Of a stretch of 9,933 nt of DNA, positions 1-6,191 are shown piece by piece. Within the stretch, counting starts at the first letter, position 1. The number at the start of each line of letters is the position of its first letter. Made by a program: the position numbers and the translations under genes. The DNA comes from Caryophanales bacterium UBA3210 (GTDB taxonomy: Bacteria; Bacillota_I; Bacilli_A; RFN20; CAG-449). The stretch is taken from positions 3,807 through 13,739 of the forward strand of contig DEWM01000069.1 of NCBI GenBank assembly GCA_002363635.1, given 5' to 3'. Below the pieces are notes generated by a model, which worked only from the letters and a program-made list of their open reading frames with translations, did no database searches and was not told where the DNA came from.

Positions 1-140
1 TCACTGGAAGAAGGTTCATTAATGTTATGGATTAGTAAAAGAATAGGTCTAAGCATGGTTAATAAAACAAGTGCATAACAAAGCGCAAAATCAAATAATG
101 CCGCAATTGTACGTCTACCTGTCTTTGCATATTTAATCAT
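1..140 (-). CDS. RDD-family membrane protein, N-terminal fragment (runs off left edge)
   Basis: Only the first 46 codons are in the window. The ATG at 140 is preceded by a very strong Shine-Dalgarno sequence (AAGGTGAT) about 6 nt upstream, which fixes the start. The visible protein begins MIKYAKTGRR and continues with an Arg-Arg-x3-Ala-x3-Asp pattern (RRTIAALFD) leading straight into a hydrophobic helix (residues about 12-40). This is the layout of the first transmembrane helix of RDD-domain proteins, which carry conserved Arg and Asp residues at its start. RDD proteins are multi-pass membrane proteins, some linked to cation/proton exchange; the substrate here cannot be read. It lies downstream of the galactose operon in the same orientation but is separated by a weak hairpin and a candidate promoter, so it may be a separate unit. 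Confidence 0.6.
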   Translation of the reverse strand, partial: MIKYAKTGRRTIAALFDFALCYALVLLTMLRPILLLIHNINEPSSS

Positions 141-167
141 ATAGATCACCTTCTTTTTCTATGTACT

Positions 168-176
168 ATCTTAACA
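168..176 (-). promoter_or_regulatory. Candidate extended -10 promoter for the RDD gene
   Basis: On the minus strand the sequence reads TGT-TAAGAT, a TGn extended -10 element with one deviation from TATAAT. It would start transcription near position 161 and give a leader of about 20 nt containing the Shine-Dalgarno sequence. No good -35 box sits at the right distance. The call rests on sequence match only. Confidence 0.35.
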
Positions 177-180
177 TTAA

Positions 181-200
181 AACTTTATAAAATAAAGTTA
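181..200 (-). terminator. A+T-rich hairpin at the end of the gal operon
   Basis: Minus strand: arms AACTTTAT and ATAAAGTT (8 bp) with a 3-base loop, followed by TTAATG. The stop codon of the preceding small gene (198-200) lies at the base of the hairpin. The stem is nearly all A-T and the T-tract is short, so it may be a weak or leaky terminator allowing read-through into the RDD gene. Confidence 0.4.
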
Positions 201-506
201 AAATAATACGCTAGTAGTTAGCTCTAAACGATAAATTCTTCTTTGACGGATATCAAAGATAAAATCAATTTGTTTTTCACCCCATCTACATTCTTGTTTA
301 ATAGCAGCAGATGATTCGAATCTTCTTAATTTTTCAAACTTAGGAAGATTCTTTCTTAAACCTTTTTCAAGAGTTTCAATAGGATAAGTTTTATCTTCAT
401 CGATTACATATAAGACTGTGTCTTTTGTAAAGAACTTATAAAATCCATCAAAATCTTCTTTTTCAATTTTTTCAAAAAATAAATCTACTAATTCTAAATT
501 TGTCAT
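198..506 (-). CDS. Small NTF2/SnoaL-like protein, last gene of the gal operon
   Basis: This gene encodes 102 residues. The N-terminal half has the helix-turn-helix-strand pattern of the SnoaL/NTF2-like fold: a helix with LVDLFFEKIEKEDFDGFYKF, then an acidic-aromatic 'KDTVLYVID' strand. The C-terminal half alternates hydrophobic residues as paired beta strands (QIDFIFDIRQRRIYRLEL), as in the last strands of that fold. No catalytic residues are recognisable, so it could be a small-molecule-binding protein, an enzyme or a dimerisation module. Its ATG overlaps the galK stop by one base (TAATG) and its Shine-Dalgarno sequence (AAGGA) lies inside the last galK codons, so translation is probably coupled to galK. 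The fold assignment comes from reading the pattern and was not checked by search; a role in galactose use is only suggested by the operon. Confidence 0.6.
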   Translation of the reverse strand: MTNLELVDLFFEKIEKEDFDGFYKFFTKDTVLYVIDEDKTYPIETLEKGLRKNLPKFEKLRRFESSAAIKQECRWGEKQIDFIFDIRQRRIYRLELTTSVLF

Positions 507-1717
507 TACTTTACATCCTTTATTTTGGTAACGTATCTAGTACCATATTTATTTAATGCAATCTTTCTAACATTCTTTTCACCATAGACTTTTCTCATTT
601 CTTTGATGTAGTCATAAACTTCATTCTTGTCGACAATAGCAAGCATTGTACCTGCAAAGCCTCCACCATGAACTCTACTAGCACCGTGGTGAATAATCTT
701 CTTAGAAAGTAATAAACCTTTAGGTAAGTTTTCTTCTATAGAATTAACATAGCAGTTCTTTAATTGATAGAAAGATGATTCACCAGATTCATTAATCATC
801 TTAATAAATGTTTCTTGGTCTCCTTCTTTCATAGCTTTTAAAGCTAATTCAACTCTATGGTTTTCTTCAAAATAATGTTTTGCTCTTAAATATGCTCTTT
901 CACTTAATTTAGCAATGATTTCATCTTTACGAGAATAGAAATCATTTTCATCAACTTCTCTTAAGACATCTTTACCAAATAATTTAGCTACATCAAACAT
1001 ATCATCCTTAATTTGAGCGTAGTTAGCAGTTAACTGAGAATGAGAATCTCTAGTATTAATTAATACTAAATCAAAATCTTTTAATGTTGATTGTAATGAG
1101 ATAACTATAGGGTCAGTAGTTGACTTAAAGTCCATATAGTTAACTCCACCGAAAGCAATACCAGATTGGTCAAGAAGTCCACATGGTTTATTGAAATAAA
1201 CAGATTCTGCAAATTGACCAATTACTGCTTCTTCGAAAGGTTTAATAACATCGTTATTATAGTAGAAAGAAACGATCTTTGTAATTAAGTTTTCAAAAGC
1301 TGCAGAAGAAGATACACCTGCACCTTTGAAAATAGTAGTTGTTGTGACAACCTTGGCTCCCCCAATCTTATAACCAAGTTCTTTCATCTTGAAAAGAACG
1401 CCTCTAATAATACCAATAGATTGGTTATATTCATCTTCTCTCTTATCAAGGTCATTGATATCAACCTTCATAACTGGGAAGCCATTAGTTTTATAAATGA
1501 AATAGTTATCATCTGACTTTTTAGCAACTGCTAAAATGTTAAGGTCAATAGAAGATACCATAACTTTACCATGATTATGGTCAGTATGGTTTCCAAGTAA
1601 TTCAATTCTACCTGGAGAAGAAAAGACATCTTCTGCTTCTTCTTTAAAATAATCTTTAAAATCTTTTGTTAATTTATTTACTCTAAGAGCAAATCTAGAA
1701 TTAGTTTTCTTTTCCAT
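506..1717 (-). CDS. galK: Galactokinase (variant GNHTDH signature)
   Basis: This 403-residue GHMP kinase phosphorylates galactose to galactose-1-phosphate with ATP in the cytosol, the committing step of the Leloir pathway. Visible motifs are the galactokinase signature at residues 35-50 (PGRIELLGNHTDHNHG, with Arg37 as the conserved active-site Arg), the ATP-binding loop GAGVSSSAA at 132-140, the catalytic Asp183 in CGLLDQ, Tyr233 in the position of the sugar-stacking Tyr, and the third GHMP motif GGGFAG at 351-356. Length is usual for the family. The oddity is Asn43 where nearly all characterised galactokinases have Glu (GEHTDY), a residue that contacts the sugar, and His47 for Tyr. This may be a lineage variant or may alter sugar preference. 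The start is supported by AGGA about 11 nt upstream, inside the galT end; the gap to galT is 5 nt. Confidence 0.93.
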   Translation of the reverse strand: MEKKTNSRFALRVNKLTKDFKDYFKEEAEDVFSSPGRIELLGNHTDHNHGKVMVSSIDLNILAVAKKSDDNYFIYKTNGFPVMKVDINDLDKREDEYNQSIGIIRGVLFKMKELGYKIGGAKVVTTTTIFKGAGVSSSAAFENLITKIVSFYYNNDVIKPFEEAVIGQFAESVYFNKPCGLLDQSGIAFGGVNYMDFKSTTDPIVISLQSTLKDFDLVLINTRDSHSQLTANYAQIKDDMFDVAKLFGKDVLREVDENDFYSRKDEIIAKLSERAYLRAKHYFEENHRVELALKAMKEGDQETFIKMINESGESSFYQLKNCYVNSIEENLPKGLLLSKKIIHHGASRVHGGGFAGTMLAIVDKNEVYDYIKEMRKVYGEKNVRKIALNKYGTRYVTKIKDVK

Positions 1718-1722
1718 AATAA

Positions 1723-3243
1723 TTAAAATCCTACTTTCTTCATGAAACGGTCAAATGCTTCTTCACCCGCTTCATTTTCTTTAAATACTGCTGTGTTTTC
1801 AAGGATATGTTCACAAGTATCCCCGATATATTTAGTAACGATATCTTTAGATTCTTCTAAAGTATTCTTTGTTCCATATTTAGATACTAATGAATTAATC
1901 ATATCTTTATGTACACCCATATCTTCTTGAGAAGATAAAACTTCACTTGAAGTAACTTTACCACTTAAGATTTCTTCAATAGTACCCATTTGACGTTTAA
2001 GTCTAGCAGGTAAAATGAATAAGCCCATAGCTTCAATTAAACCAATACCTTCTTTCTTGATATTGTGGTATTCCTTATGAGCGTGGAAGATACCTTCTGG
2101 GTTAACTTCATCACATCTATTATTTCTTAAGATTAAATATAAAGCGTATTCTTCGCCTTCTTTTCTTGAGCAAGGAGTAATAGTATTGTGTAAACCATTA
2201 TTATCATTAGAGATAACACCTACTGATTCATCATCATATTTTCTCCATTCATCTAAGAATCTACATGCTAATTTTGCAATTGATTCTTTATTCTTAGAAG
2301 CAAGTTTAATAGTAGAGTTATACCATTTTAAATGAGAAACTCTAACATCTTTAAATTCTTCATGAACATATGTTTTACCTTCTTTTGATGAGAAGACAGG
2401 AAGTAAGTGTCTACCACCCTGATAATGTTCGTGAGATAAAATAGATCCACCGACAATTGGTAAGTCAGCATTAGAACCAACAAAGAAACCTGGGAATTCA
2501 TCTAAGAAATCAAGTAACTTAGTAAATGTACCATGGTTAATAGACATATCTGCATGTTTTCTATTAATGCAAATTGCATGTTCATAATAATATCCGTATG
2601 GAGAATATTGTAAGAACCAATCTTCTCCTCCTAGTTTACAAGGAACATATCTAATAGTTCTTCTTGGAGCCTTCTTTAAAGATCCCCAGTAACCTAAGTT
2701 CTCTTCACATAATAAGCACTTAGGATATGCTGTAGATTTTTCAAGTTTAGCTTTTAAAATATCAGCATTAGATTTTTCTGGTTTAGATAAGTTGATAGAA
2801 ATTTCCATCTTATATCTATGAGAAGTATCTTCCCAAACAATGTTTTTATCAATTGCGGATTTTGCAACATAATTGTTTTTAATTTGATAATCATAGAAGA
2901 AATCTAAGGCTGCATCTGTACCTTTAGATAACTTAATTTCATTGAACTTTCTTAAAAATTCCTGAGGTTTATAAGAAACTACTCCAATTAATTCATCAAT
3001 TAATAAATGAACATTAGAAGAATCTGCTTTACCTTCTTCTACTAGTTCCTTAGTTAATTTTTCAACAAGTTCATCTGGTCTAGATAATGATTTAATATGT
3101 TCAACATCAACTGCTTTATAAGATGGTTCATCAAAACCTAAGATCATAAGTAAAGTGTTTCTAGCATAAATATCATCTAAATCTTCTAAGCCTAAATGAG
3201 CTTTACCATATTCTACTAATTCATTTAATGTATCTAATAACAT
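1723..3243 (-). CDS. galT: UDP-glucose--hexose-1-phosphate uridylyltransferase, Firmicutes (class II) type
   Basis: This 506-residue enzyme swaps UMP between UDP-glucose and galactose-1-phosphate, giving glucose-1-phosphate and UDP-galactose. Length and sequence match the long Firmicutes branch, not the ~350-residue E. coli branch. Recognisable parts are the helical N-terminal region (1-125), a Cys-x2-Cys pair at 176/179 followed by GYWGSL, the region PIVGGSILSHEHYQGG (262-277) where His271-Glu-His273 replaces the HPH active-site motif of the short branch, HNTITPCSR (352-360), and the family-typical HAHKEYHNIKKEGIGLIEAMG stretch starting at residue 387. The ATG lies 2 nt after the galM stop; its Shine-Dalgarno sequence AGAGGAGA is formed by the last Arg codons of galM, so translation is coupled. 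It is the middle gene of the operon. No abnormal residues seen. Confidence 0.95.
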   Translation of the reverse strand: MLLDTLNELVEYGKAHLGLEDLDDIYARNTLLMILGFDEPSYKAVDVEHIKSLSRPDELVEKLTKELVEEGKADSSNVHLLIDELIGVVSYKPQEFLRKFNEIKLSKGTDAALDFFYDYQIKNNYVAKSAIDKNIVWEDTSHRYKMEISINLSKPEKSNADILKAKLEKSTAYPKCLLCEENLGYWGSLKKAPRRTIRYVPCKLGGEDWFLQYSPYGYYYEHAICINRKHADMSINHGTFTKLLDFLDEFPGFFVGSNADLPIVGGSILSHEHYQGGRHLLPVFSSKEGKTYVHEEFKDVRVSHLKWYNSTIKLASKNKESIAKLACRFLDEWRKYDDESVGVISNDNNGLHNTITPCSRKEGEEYALYLILRNNRCDEVNPEGIFHAHKEYHNIKKEGIGLIEAMGLFILPARLKRQMGTIEEILSGKVTSSEVLSSQEDMGVHKDMINSLVSKYGTKNTLEESKDIVTKYIGDTCEHILENTAVFKENEAGEEAFDRFMKKVGF

Positions 3244-3245
3244 AA

Positions 3246-4184
3246 CTATTTTCTCCTCTCAATTTCGTAACTAATGTATTCTTTATAAAATTTATTTTTT
3301 TCTAGTATTAATGATTCATTGTCGTAAGCTTTTCCTTCACATTCAATGGCCACTCCTTTAAAAGGACGTGGAGAATAAACATGAAGTATAGGATAAGTTG
3401 ATTTAACTTTTAAAAGATATTTACTACCTTCTAATATCGAATCATTTTCTTTCTTTTTATCTAAGATGAAGTCTGTGTCGTAGGTACCTACTACCGTTTT
3501 TTCTACTTCTTCATAATCTTTAATAATCTGTTTACCTTTTCTAAAGTCATAAATCTTATTAACTTTATCTTCTTTAACAAAGAGTAGATCTTTATCTACC
3601 TCTACATACTTACTCGCATCTATCGTAAGTTTAATTTGACTTACGTCTTCTTCTCCTAGCCTCCAGTAATTATGGTTAGTTAAATTACAGATAGTATCTT
3701 TATCTGATATTGCTTTAAACTCAACATCAATCTTATTTTGATTTTTATAAACAGTATATTTAACATTAAGACTTAAATTACCAGGATAACCTTCTTCTTT
3801 ATCTTTACTAATTCTAGAGAAATCAATTTGATAAACAGCATCATTTTCTTCAACATTAGTTTTAAAATTACGGTAAGAAAAAGATTTAATTCCTCCATGT
3901 AAAGAATTCTTATCCTTCTTTCTAACTTGATAAACATCTTGACCAATCTTAAAAATTCCGTCTTTAATTCGACCGCAGGTTCTTCCGACAGTCTTACCAT
4001 TATAAGACGAAGAAAACATGAACTTACTAAGTTCATTTTCTTGATCAGTCAGTAATTCATTATCAAGGTAGATTCCTTTTATTGCTGCTCCGAATGAGCA
4101 GAAGACTACTTTAAGTCCTAAAGCATTTGTAACTTCAATTAATTTAATTTTTTTGAATCTAACATATTTGTTTTGAATTACCAT
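3246..4184 (-). CDS. galM: Aldose 1-epimerase (galactose mutarotase)
   Basis: This protein interconverts the beta and alpha anomers of galactose so that GalK receives the alpha form. With the chosen start it has 312 residues, normal for the family. Conserved landmarks are SLHGG (His96), EGYPGNLSL (131-139), NLTNHNYW (His171, the usual catalytic acid), YDTDF (235-239) and the C-terminal Glu281 in IECEG, the usual catalytic base. I chose the ATG at 4184 over an in-frame GTG at 4199 because GGAGA lies 9 nt upstream of the ATG and because the predicted transcript starts near 4202, which would leave the GTG almost without a leader. It is the first gene of the galM-galT-galK operon. The family also includes epimerases for other sugars; the neighbours make galactose the best choice. 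Confidence 0.9.
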   Translation of the reverse strand: MVIQNKYVRFKKIKLIEVTNALGLKVVFCSFGAAIKGIYLDNELLTDQENELSKFMFSSSYNGKTVGRTCGRIKDGIFKIGQDVYQVRKKDKNSLHGGIKSFSYRNFKTNVEENDAVYQIDFSRISKDKEEGYPGNLSLNVKYTVYKNQNKIDVEFKAISDKDTICNLTNHNYWRLGEEDVSQIKLTIDASKYVEVDKDLLFVKEDKVNKIYDFRKGKQIIKDYEEVEKTVVGTYDTDFILDKKKENDSILEGSKYLLKVKSTYPILHVYSPRPFKGVAIECEGKAYDNESLILEKNKFYKEYISYEIERRK

Positions 4185-4193
4185 ATAAATAAT

Positions 4194-4198
4194 CTCCA
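4194..4198 (-). promoter_or_regulatory. Ribosome binding site that decides the galM start
   Basis: Minus-strand GGAGA overlaps the alternative upstream GTG start codon. At 9 nt from the ATG at 4184 it favours that ATG and makes the upstream GTG unlikely. Confidence 0.6.
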
Positions 4199-4208
4199 CT
4201 TAAAATTT

Positions 4209-4217
4209 ATTATAACA
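4209..4217 (-). promoter_or_regulatory. Extended -10 promoter of the gal operon
   Basis: The minus strand reads TGT-TATAAT, a perfect -10 hexamer with the TGn extension. No recognisable -35 hexamer is present at 16-18 bp, which fits extended -10 promoters and promoters that need an activator. Transcription would start near 4202, leaving an 18-nt leader before galM. Confidence 0.6.
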
Positions 4218-4244
4218 TAATAAAAAGAACATGCTATTACAAAT

Positions 4245-4313
4245 AATGAGATATATCCTATCAAAATGTTTATTTTCGTTAAAAATGAAAGAAAATAATA
4301 TATCTCCTATCAA
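4245..4313. repeat. Two 20-bp imperfect direct repeats, 49 bp apart, upstream of galM
   Basis: Positions 4245-4264 and 4294-4313 match at 17 of 20 bases, with a shared core TATMTCCTATCAA (4252-4264 and 4301-4313, one mismatch). The nearer copy sits about 43-62 bp upstream of the predicted gal transcription start and the other about 92-111 bp upstream. Direct repeats placed just upstream of a promoter without a -35 box are the arrangement used by many activators, including AraC-type sugar regulators. The regulator is not in the window. An additional inverted pair, TTTCGTT (4274-4280) and AACGAAA (4312-4318), overlaps this area. Confidence 0.45.
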
Positions 4314-4326
4314 CGAAATTATTTAA

Positions 4327-4408
4327 AAAGTTTATAAAGTTTACAAGAGTTCATCAAAGTTTATAAAAACTATGGTTTAAAGCCAAAAGTTTATCAAAGT
4401 TTATAAAG
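4327..4408 (+). repeat. Phased TTTATA-like hexamer array (possible operator)
   Basis: Hexamers TTTATA, TTTACA, TTCATC, TTTATA, TTTATC and TTTATA begin at 4331, 4340, 4350, 4360, 4390 and 4400. Steps are 9, 10, 10, 30 and 10 bp, so all lie on about the same face of the helix. Most are preceded by AAAG, giving the unit AAAGTTTATM. The stretches 4349-4367 and 4389-4407 match at 18 of 19 bases, exactly 40 bp apart. Such spacing is typical of direct-repeat sites for OmpR/PhoB-type response regulators, which bind as head-to-tail dimers or multimers; that assignment is inference. The array is nearer the plus-strand promoter (about 105-185 bp upstream of its predicted start) than the galM promoter. 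Confidence 0.5.
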
Positions 4409-4477
4409 ATTAAATTAAAAGACTACAATATTTTTGTACAACATCATCGCTTTTGTAATGTTTTTACCTAAAATACA

Positions 4478-4506
4478 TTTACATAAAATCTAATTAAATT
4501 TAAAAT
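4478..4506 (+). promoter_or_regulatory. Promoter of the membrane-anchored protein gene
   Basis: TTTACA (4478-4483) and TAAAAT (4501-4506) are separated by 17 bp, a good match to a housekeeping-sigma promoter. The start would fall near 4513, giving a leader of about 19 nt with GAGGT 6 nt before the ATG at 4532. Confidence 0.5.
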
Positions 4507-4531
4507 GTAATTAACAATATGAGGTAAAAAT

Positions 4532-6106
4532 ATGAAAATAATTAAATTTCTATTCAAATTTATTTTAATACTACTTTTAGTAGTAGTCATTTTAGTAGGA
4601 GGCAGTGCTGCGTTCCTCTTCTTCTCAACTAGAGATACAGTAGATAATACACCAGAAGAAGTAAGGAAAAATAACTACTCTACTACTCAAGTTATCCATA
4701 ATCAAATGACTACAAATTTACGTTCAGAAGACACTGATTTAAAAATCAATTTTGACGCATTAACATTAAATTATTTAGTATATGGATTTATTCAAAATTT
4801 AAAAATTCCTCAAGTCACTTTAAAAGGTGCATATGCAGAATTTGATGAAGAAAATAATCTCTATATCGAATTACCTGTCAAAGCTTCTTTCCACGACACA
4901 TCATTAAAGCTTAGACTCGGCGCTAAAGAAGAAAATCGTAATTTCACATTTACTCTTAAAGAAGCAAAAATTGGTAATTTAAGTGCATTTAACTTTATTA
5001 CTGAATGGGCACTTAACCAATATGTTTCAGAAGATAATTTAGAAAAAACATTAGCAAGTCGAAATATCACTTGTGACATTAGTTTAAAAGATAAAACAAT
5101 TACTTTTACTAAAGATAATTTACTTAAATTTATGGATAAAGCTTTAGCAAGTGTAGAAAATGCAGATTTATATAAGTTATTAATTAAATATGCATTAGAA
5201 AAGGAAGATGTTATCTCCTTTAACTTAGGTAAAGATAAATCATTAGGCTTCACCTTATTAATGGATTCAATTAAATATGATGCAGCTACTCAAGGTACTC
5301 TATATTCTCAAATTGATTATTCAACTTTAAATACATTAGTCTCTAATTCATTAAAAGAAGTTCCAGGCAAATTTAATCCAGATAATATTGATGCGTTATA
5401 TAAATATTATTTAAGAGGTTATGGATCATTAAATGATGAAGAAAAGACACAATTAAAAAATACAGGTGCTACTATCAATGAATCAAATGCACCAATGATT
5501 GAAGATGAATCTAACGCAGTTAAAGAAGAAATTATTTCAAAAGATATCACACCAGCAGAAGCTGCTAACGCAGTTCTAACTGGTACATTTGATATAGAAG
5601 TTTCAGAAGAATCATTCAATAAATCAATTTCAAATAATGACATTATTGGTAAAGGCAAATCATTTGTAAGTTATGATGGTCTACTTTCTTCTTCTATCAG
5701 TGTTGAATCTATGTATGTTGATATTAACAAAGATGAATTAGACTTAAGACTTGTCATTAACTTAGGTGGTAGAAGAGTATCTATCTTAATGGATATGACT
5801 GCTCCTAGTACTACATCTACTTCATCAATGAAGATTACTGGTAATATTAACAACTTATCATTAGGTAGAGTTGCATTTAATGAAGAAGATCAAAAAACAT
5901 TATTAGCATTCATAAAAAATGCCAATACCCTTTCTTATTTAGGCATTGATGATAGCACTCGTTCAGTTACTATTGATCTTGCCGAATTTATTGGAGATGA
6001 ATCTTCTAACCCAGGTTTAGCGTTCGTTATGAATCACCTAGGTAAAAAGACAGTAGAATTTACTGAAAATAATACTCTAAAAATTACTTTCGCAAAATCT
6101 TTATAA
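4532..6106 (+). CDS. Membrane-anchored extracytoplasmic protein of unknown function, two similar halves
   Basis: I do not recognise a named gene. The 524-residue product begins MKIIKFLFKF, followed by one very hydrophobic helix (about residues 9-31) with no cysteine lipobox, so it is a signal anchor with the rest outside the cell. Residues 70-160 and about 352-465 look like two versions of one beta-rich domain. Each opens with a polar helix (FDALTLNYLV; VSEESFNKSI), runs through alternating-hydrophobic strands, and ends in an L-G or I-G turn plus a helix (AKIGNLSAFNFITEWAL; LSLGRVAFNEEDQKTLLAF). This pattern resembles YpmS/DUF2140-like proteins; I offer that at low confidence. A helical, acidic linker (275-350) lies between them. 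It is the only plus-strand gene, with its own promoter and terminator, divergent from the gal operon. Start: GAGGT 6 nt upstream. Confidence 0.85.
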   Translation: MKIIKFLFKFILILLLVVVILVGGSAAFLFFSTRDTVDNTPEEVRKNNYSTTQVIHNQMTTNLRSEDTDLKINFDALTLNYLVYGFIQNLKIPQVTLKGAYAEFDEENNLYIELPVKASFHDTSLKLRLGAKEENRNFTFTLKEAKIGNLSAFNFITEWALNQYVSEDNLEKTLASRNITCDISLKDKTITFTKDNLLKFMDKALASVENADLYKLLIKYALEKEDVISFNLGKDKSLGFTLLMDSIKYDAATQGTLYSQIDYSTLNTLVSNSLKEVPGKFNPDNIDALYKYYLRGYGSLNDEEKTQLKNTGATINESNAPMIEDESNAVKEEIISKDITPAEAANAVLTGTFDIEVSEESFNKSISNNDIIGKGKSFVSYDGLLSSSISVESMYVDINKDELDLRLVINLGGRRVSILMDMTAPSTTSTSSMKITGNINNLSLGRVAFNEEDQKTLLAFIKNANTLSYLGIDDSTRSVTIDLAEFIGDESSNPGLAFVMNHLGKKTVEFTENNTLKITFAKSL

Positions 6107-6127
6107 ACTCGACTATATAAGCATAAT

Positions 6128-6191
6128 AAAACACCCTATGAACAATGAACTGAACCCCGTTTAGTTCATAAGCATAGAGTGTTTTCTTTTT
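6128..6191. terminator. Bidirectional terminator between convergent genes
   Basis: This is a long two-part hairpin. The outer arms AAAACACcCTATG (6128-6140) and CATAGaGTGTTTT (6173-6185) pair with one mismatch. The inner arms TGAACTGAA (6146-6154) and TTTAGTTCA (6160-6168) pair with one G-U and a CCCCG loop. The plus side is followed by TTTTCTTTTT (6182-6191). The minus side leaves the stem as GTGTTTTATTAT. It serves the plus-strand gene ending at 6106 and the minus-strand gene ending at 6190, whose stop codon starts in the T-tract. Confidence 0.85.

Larger units (their letters stand above)
4185..4531. other. Divergent intergenic region with two promoters and repeats
   Basis: These 347 bases separate galM (minus) from the membrane-anchored protein gene (plus). 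They contain the galM promoter (left end), a pair of direct repeats (4245-4313), a phased hexamer array (4327-4408) and the plus-strand promoter (4478-4506). I found no supported gene. A 13-codon ATG frame at 4285 has no ribosome binding site. The bases are strongly A+T-rich. Confidence 0.7.

Noticed and set aside
3773..4036. Alternative minus-strand frame inside galM
   Set aside because: It overlaps the conserved galM frame carrying the family motifs, and its translation has no recognisable pattern.
4185..4199. Upstream GTG start for galM
   Set aside because: The GTG overlaps the Shine-Dalgarno sequence of the ATG at 4184 and is only a few bases from the predicted transcription start.
4271..4321. 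CcpA cre-like sites around the two CG dinucleotides near 4277 and 4314
   Set aside because: Each differs from the cre consensus at four or more key positions on either strand.
4285..4326. 13-codon plus-strand ATG frame in the divergent region
   Set aside because: No Shine-Dalgarno sequence, very short, and it overlaps the direct-repeat copy; chance is the better explanation.
4327..4408. Replication origin or plasmid iterons
   Set aside because: No DnaA boxes (TTATCCACA-like) or replication genes nearby, and units are about 10 bp rather than the usual 17-22 bp of iterons.
4861..5853. Several minus-strand open frames inside the membrane-anchored protein gene
   Set aside because: They are antisense frames with no ribosome binding sites and low-complexity Ser/Leu/Ile translations, inside a well-supported plus-strand gene.
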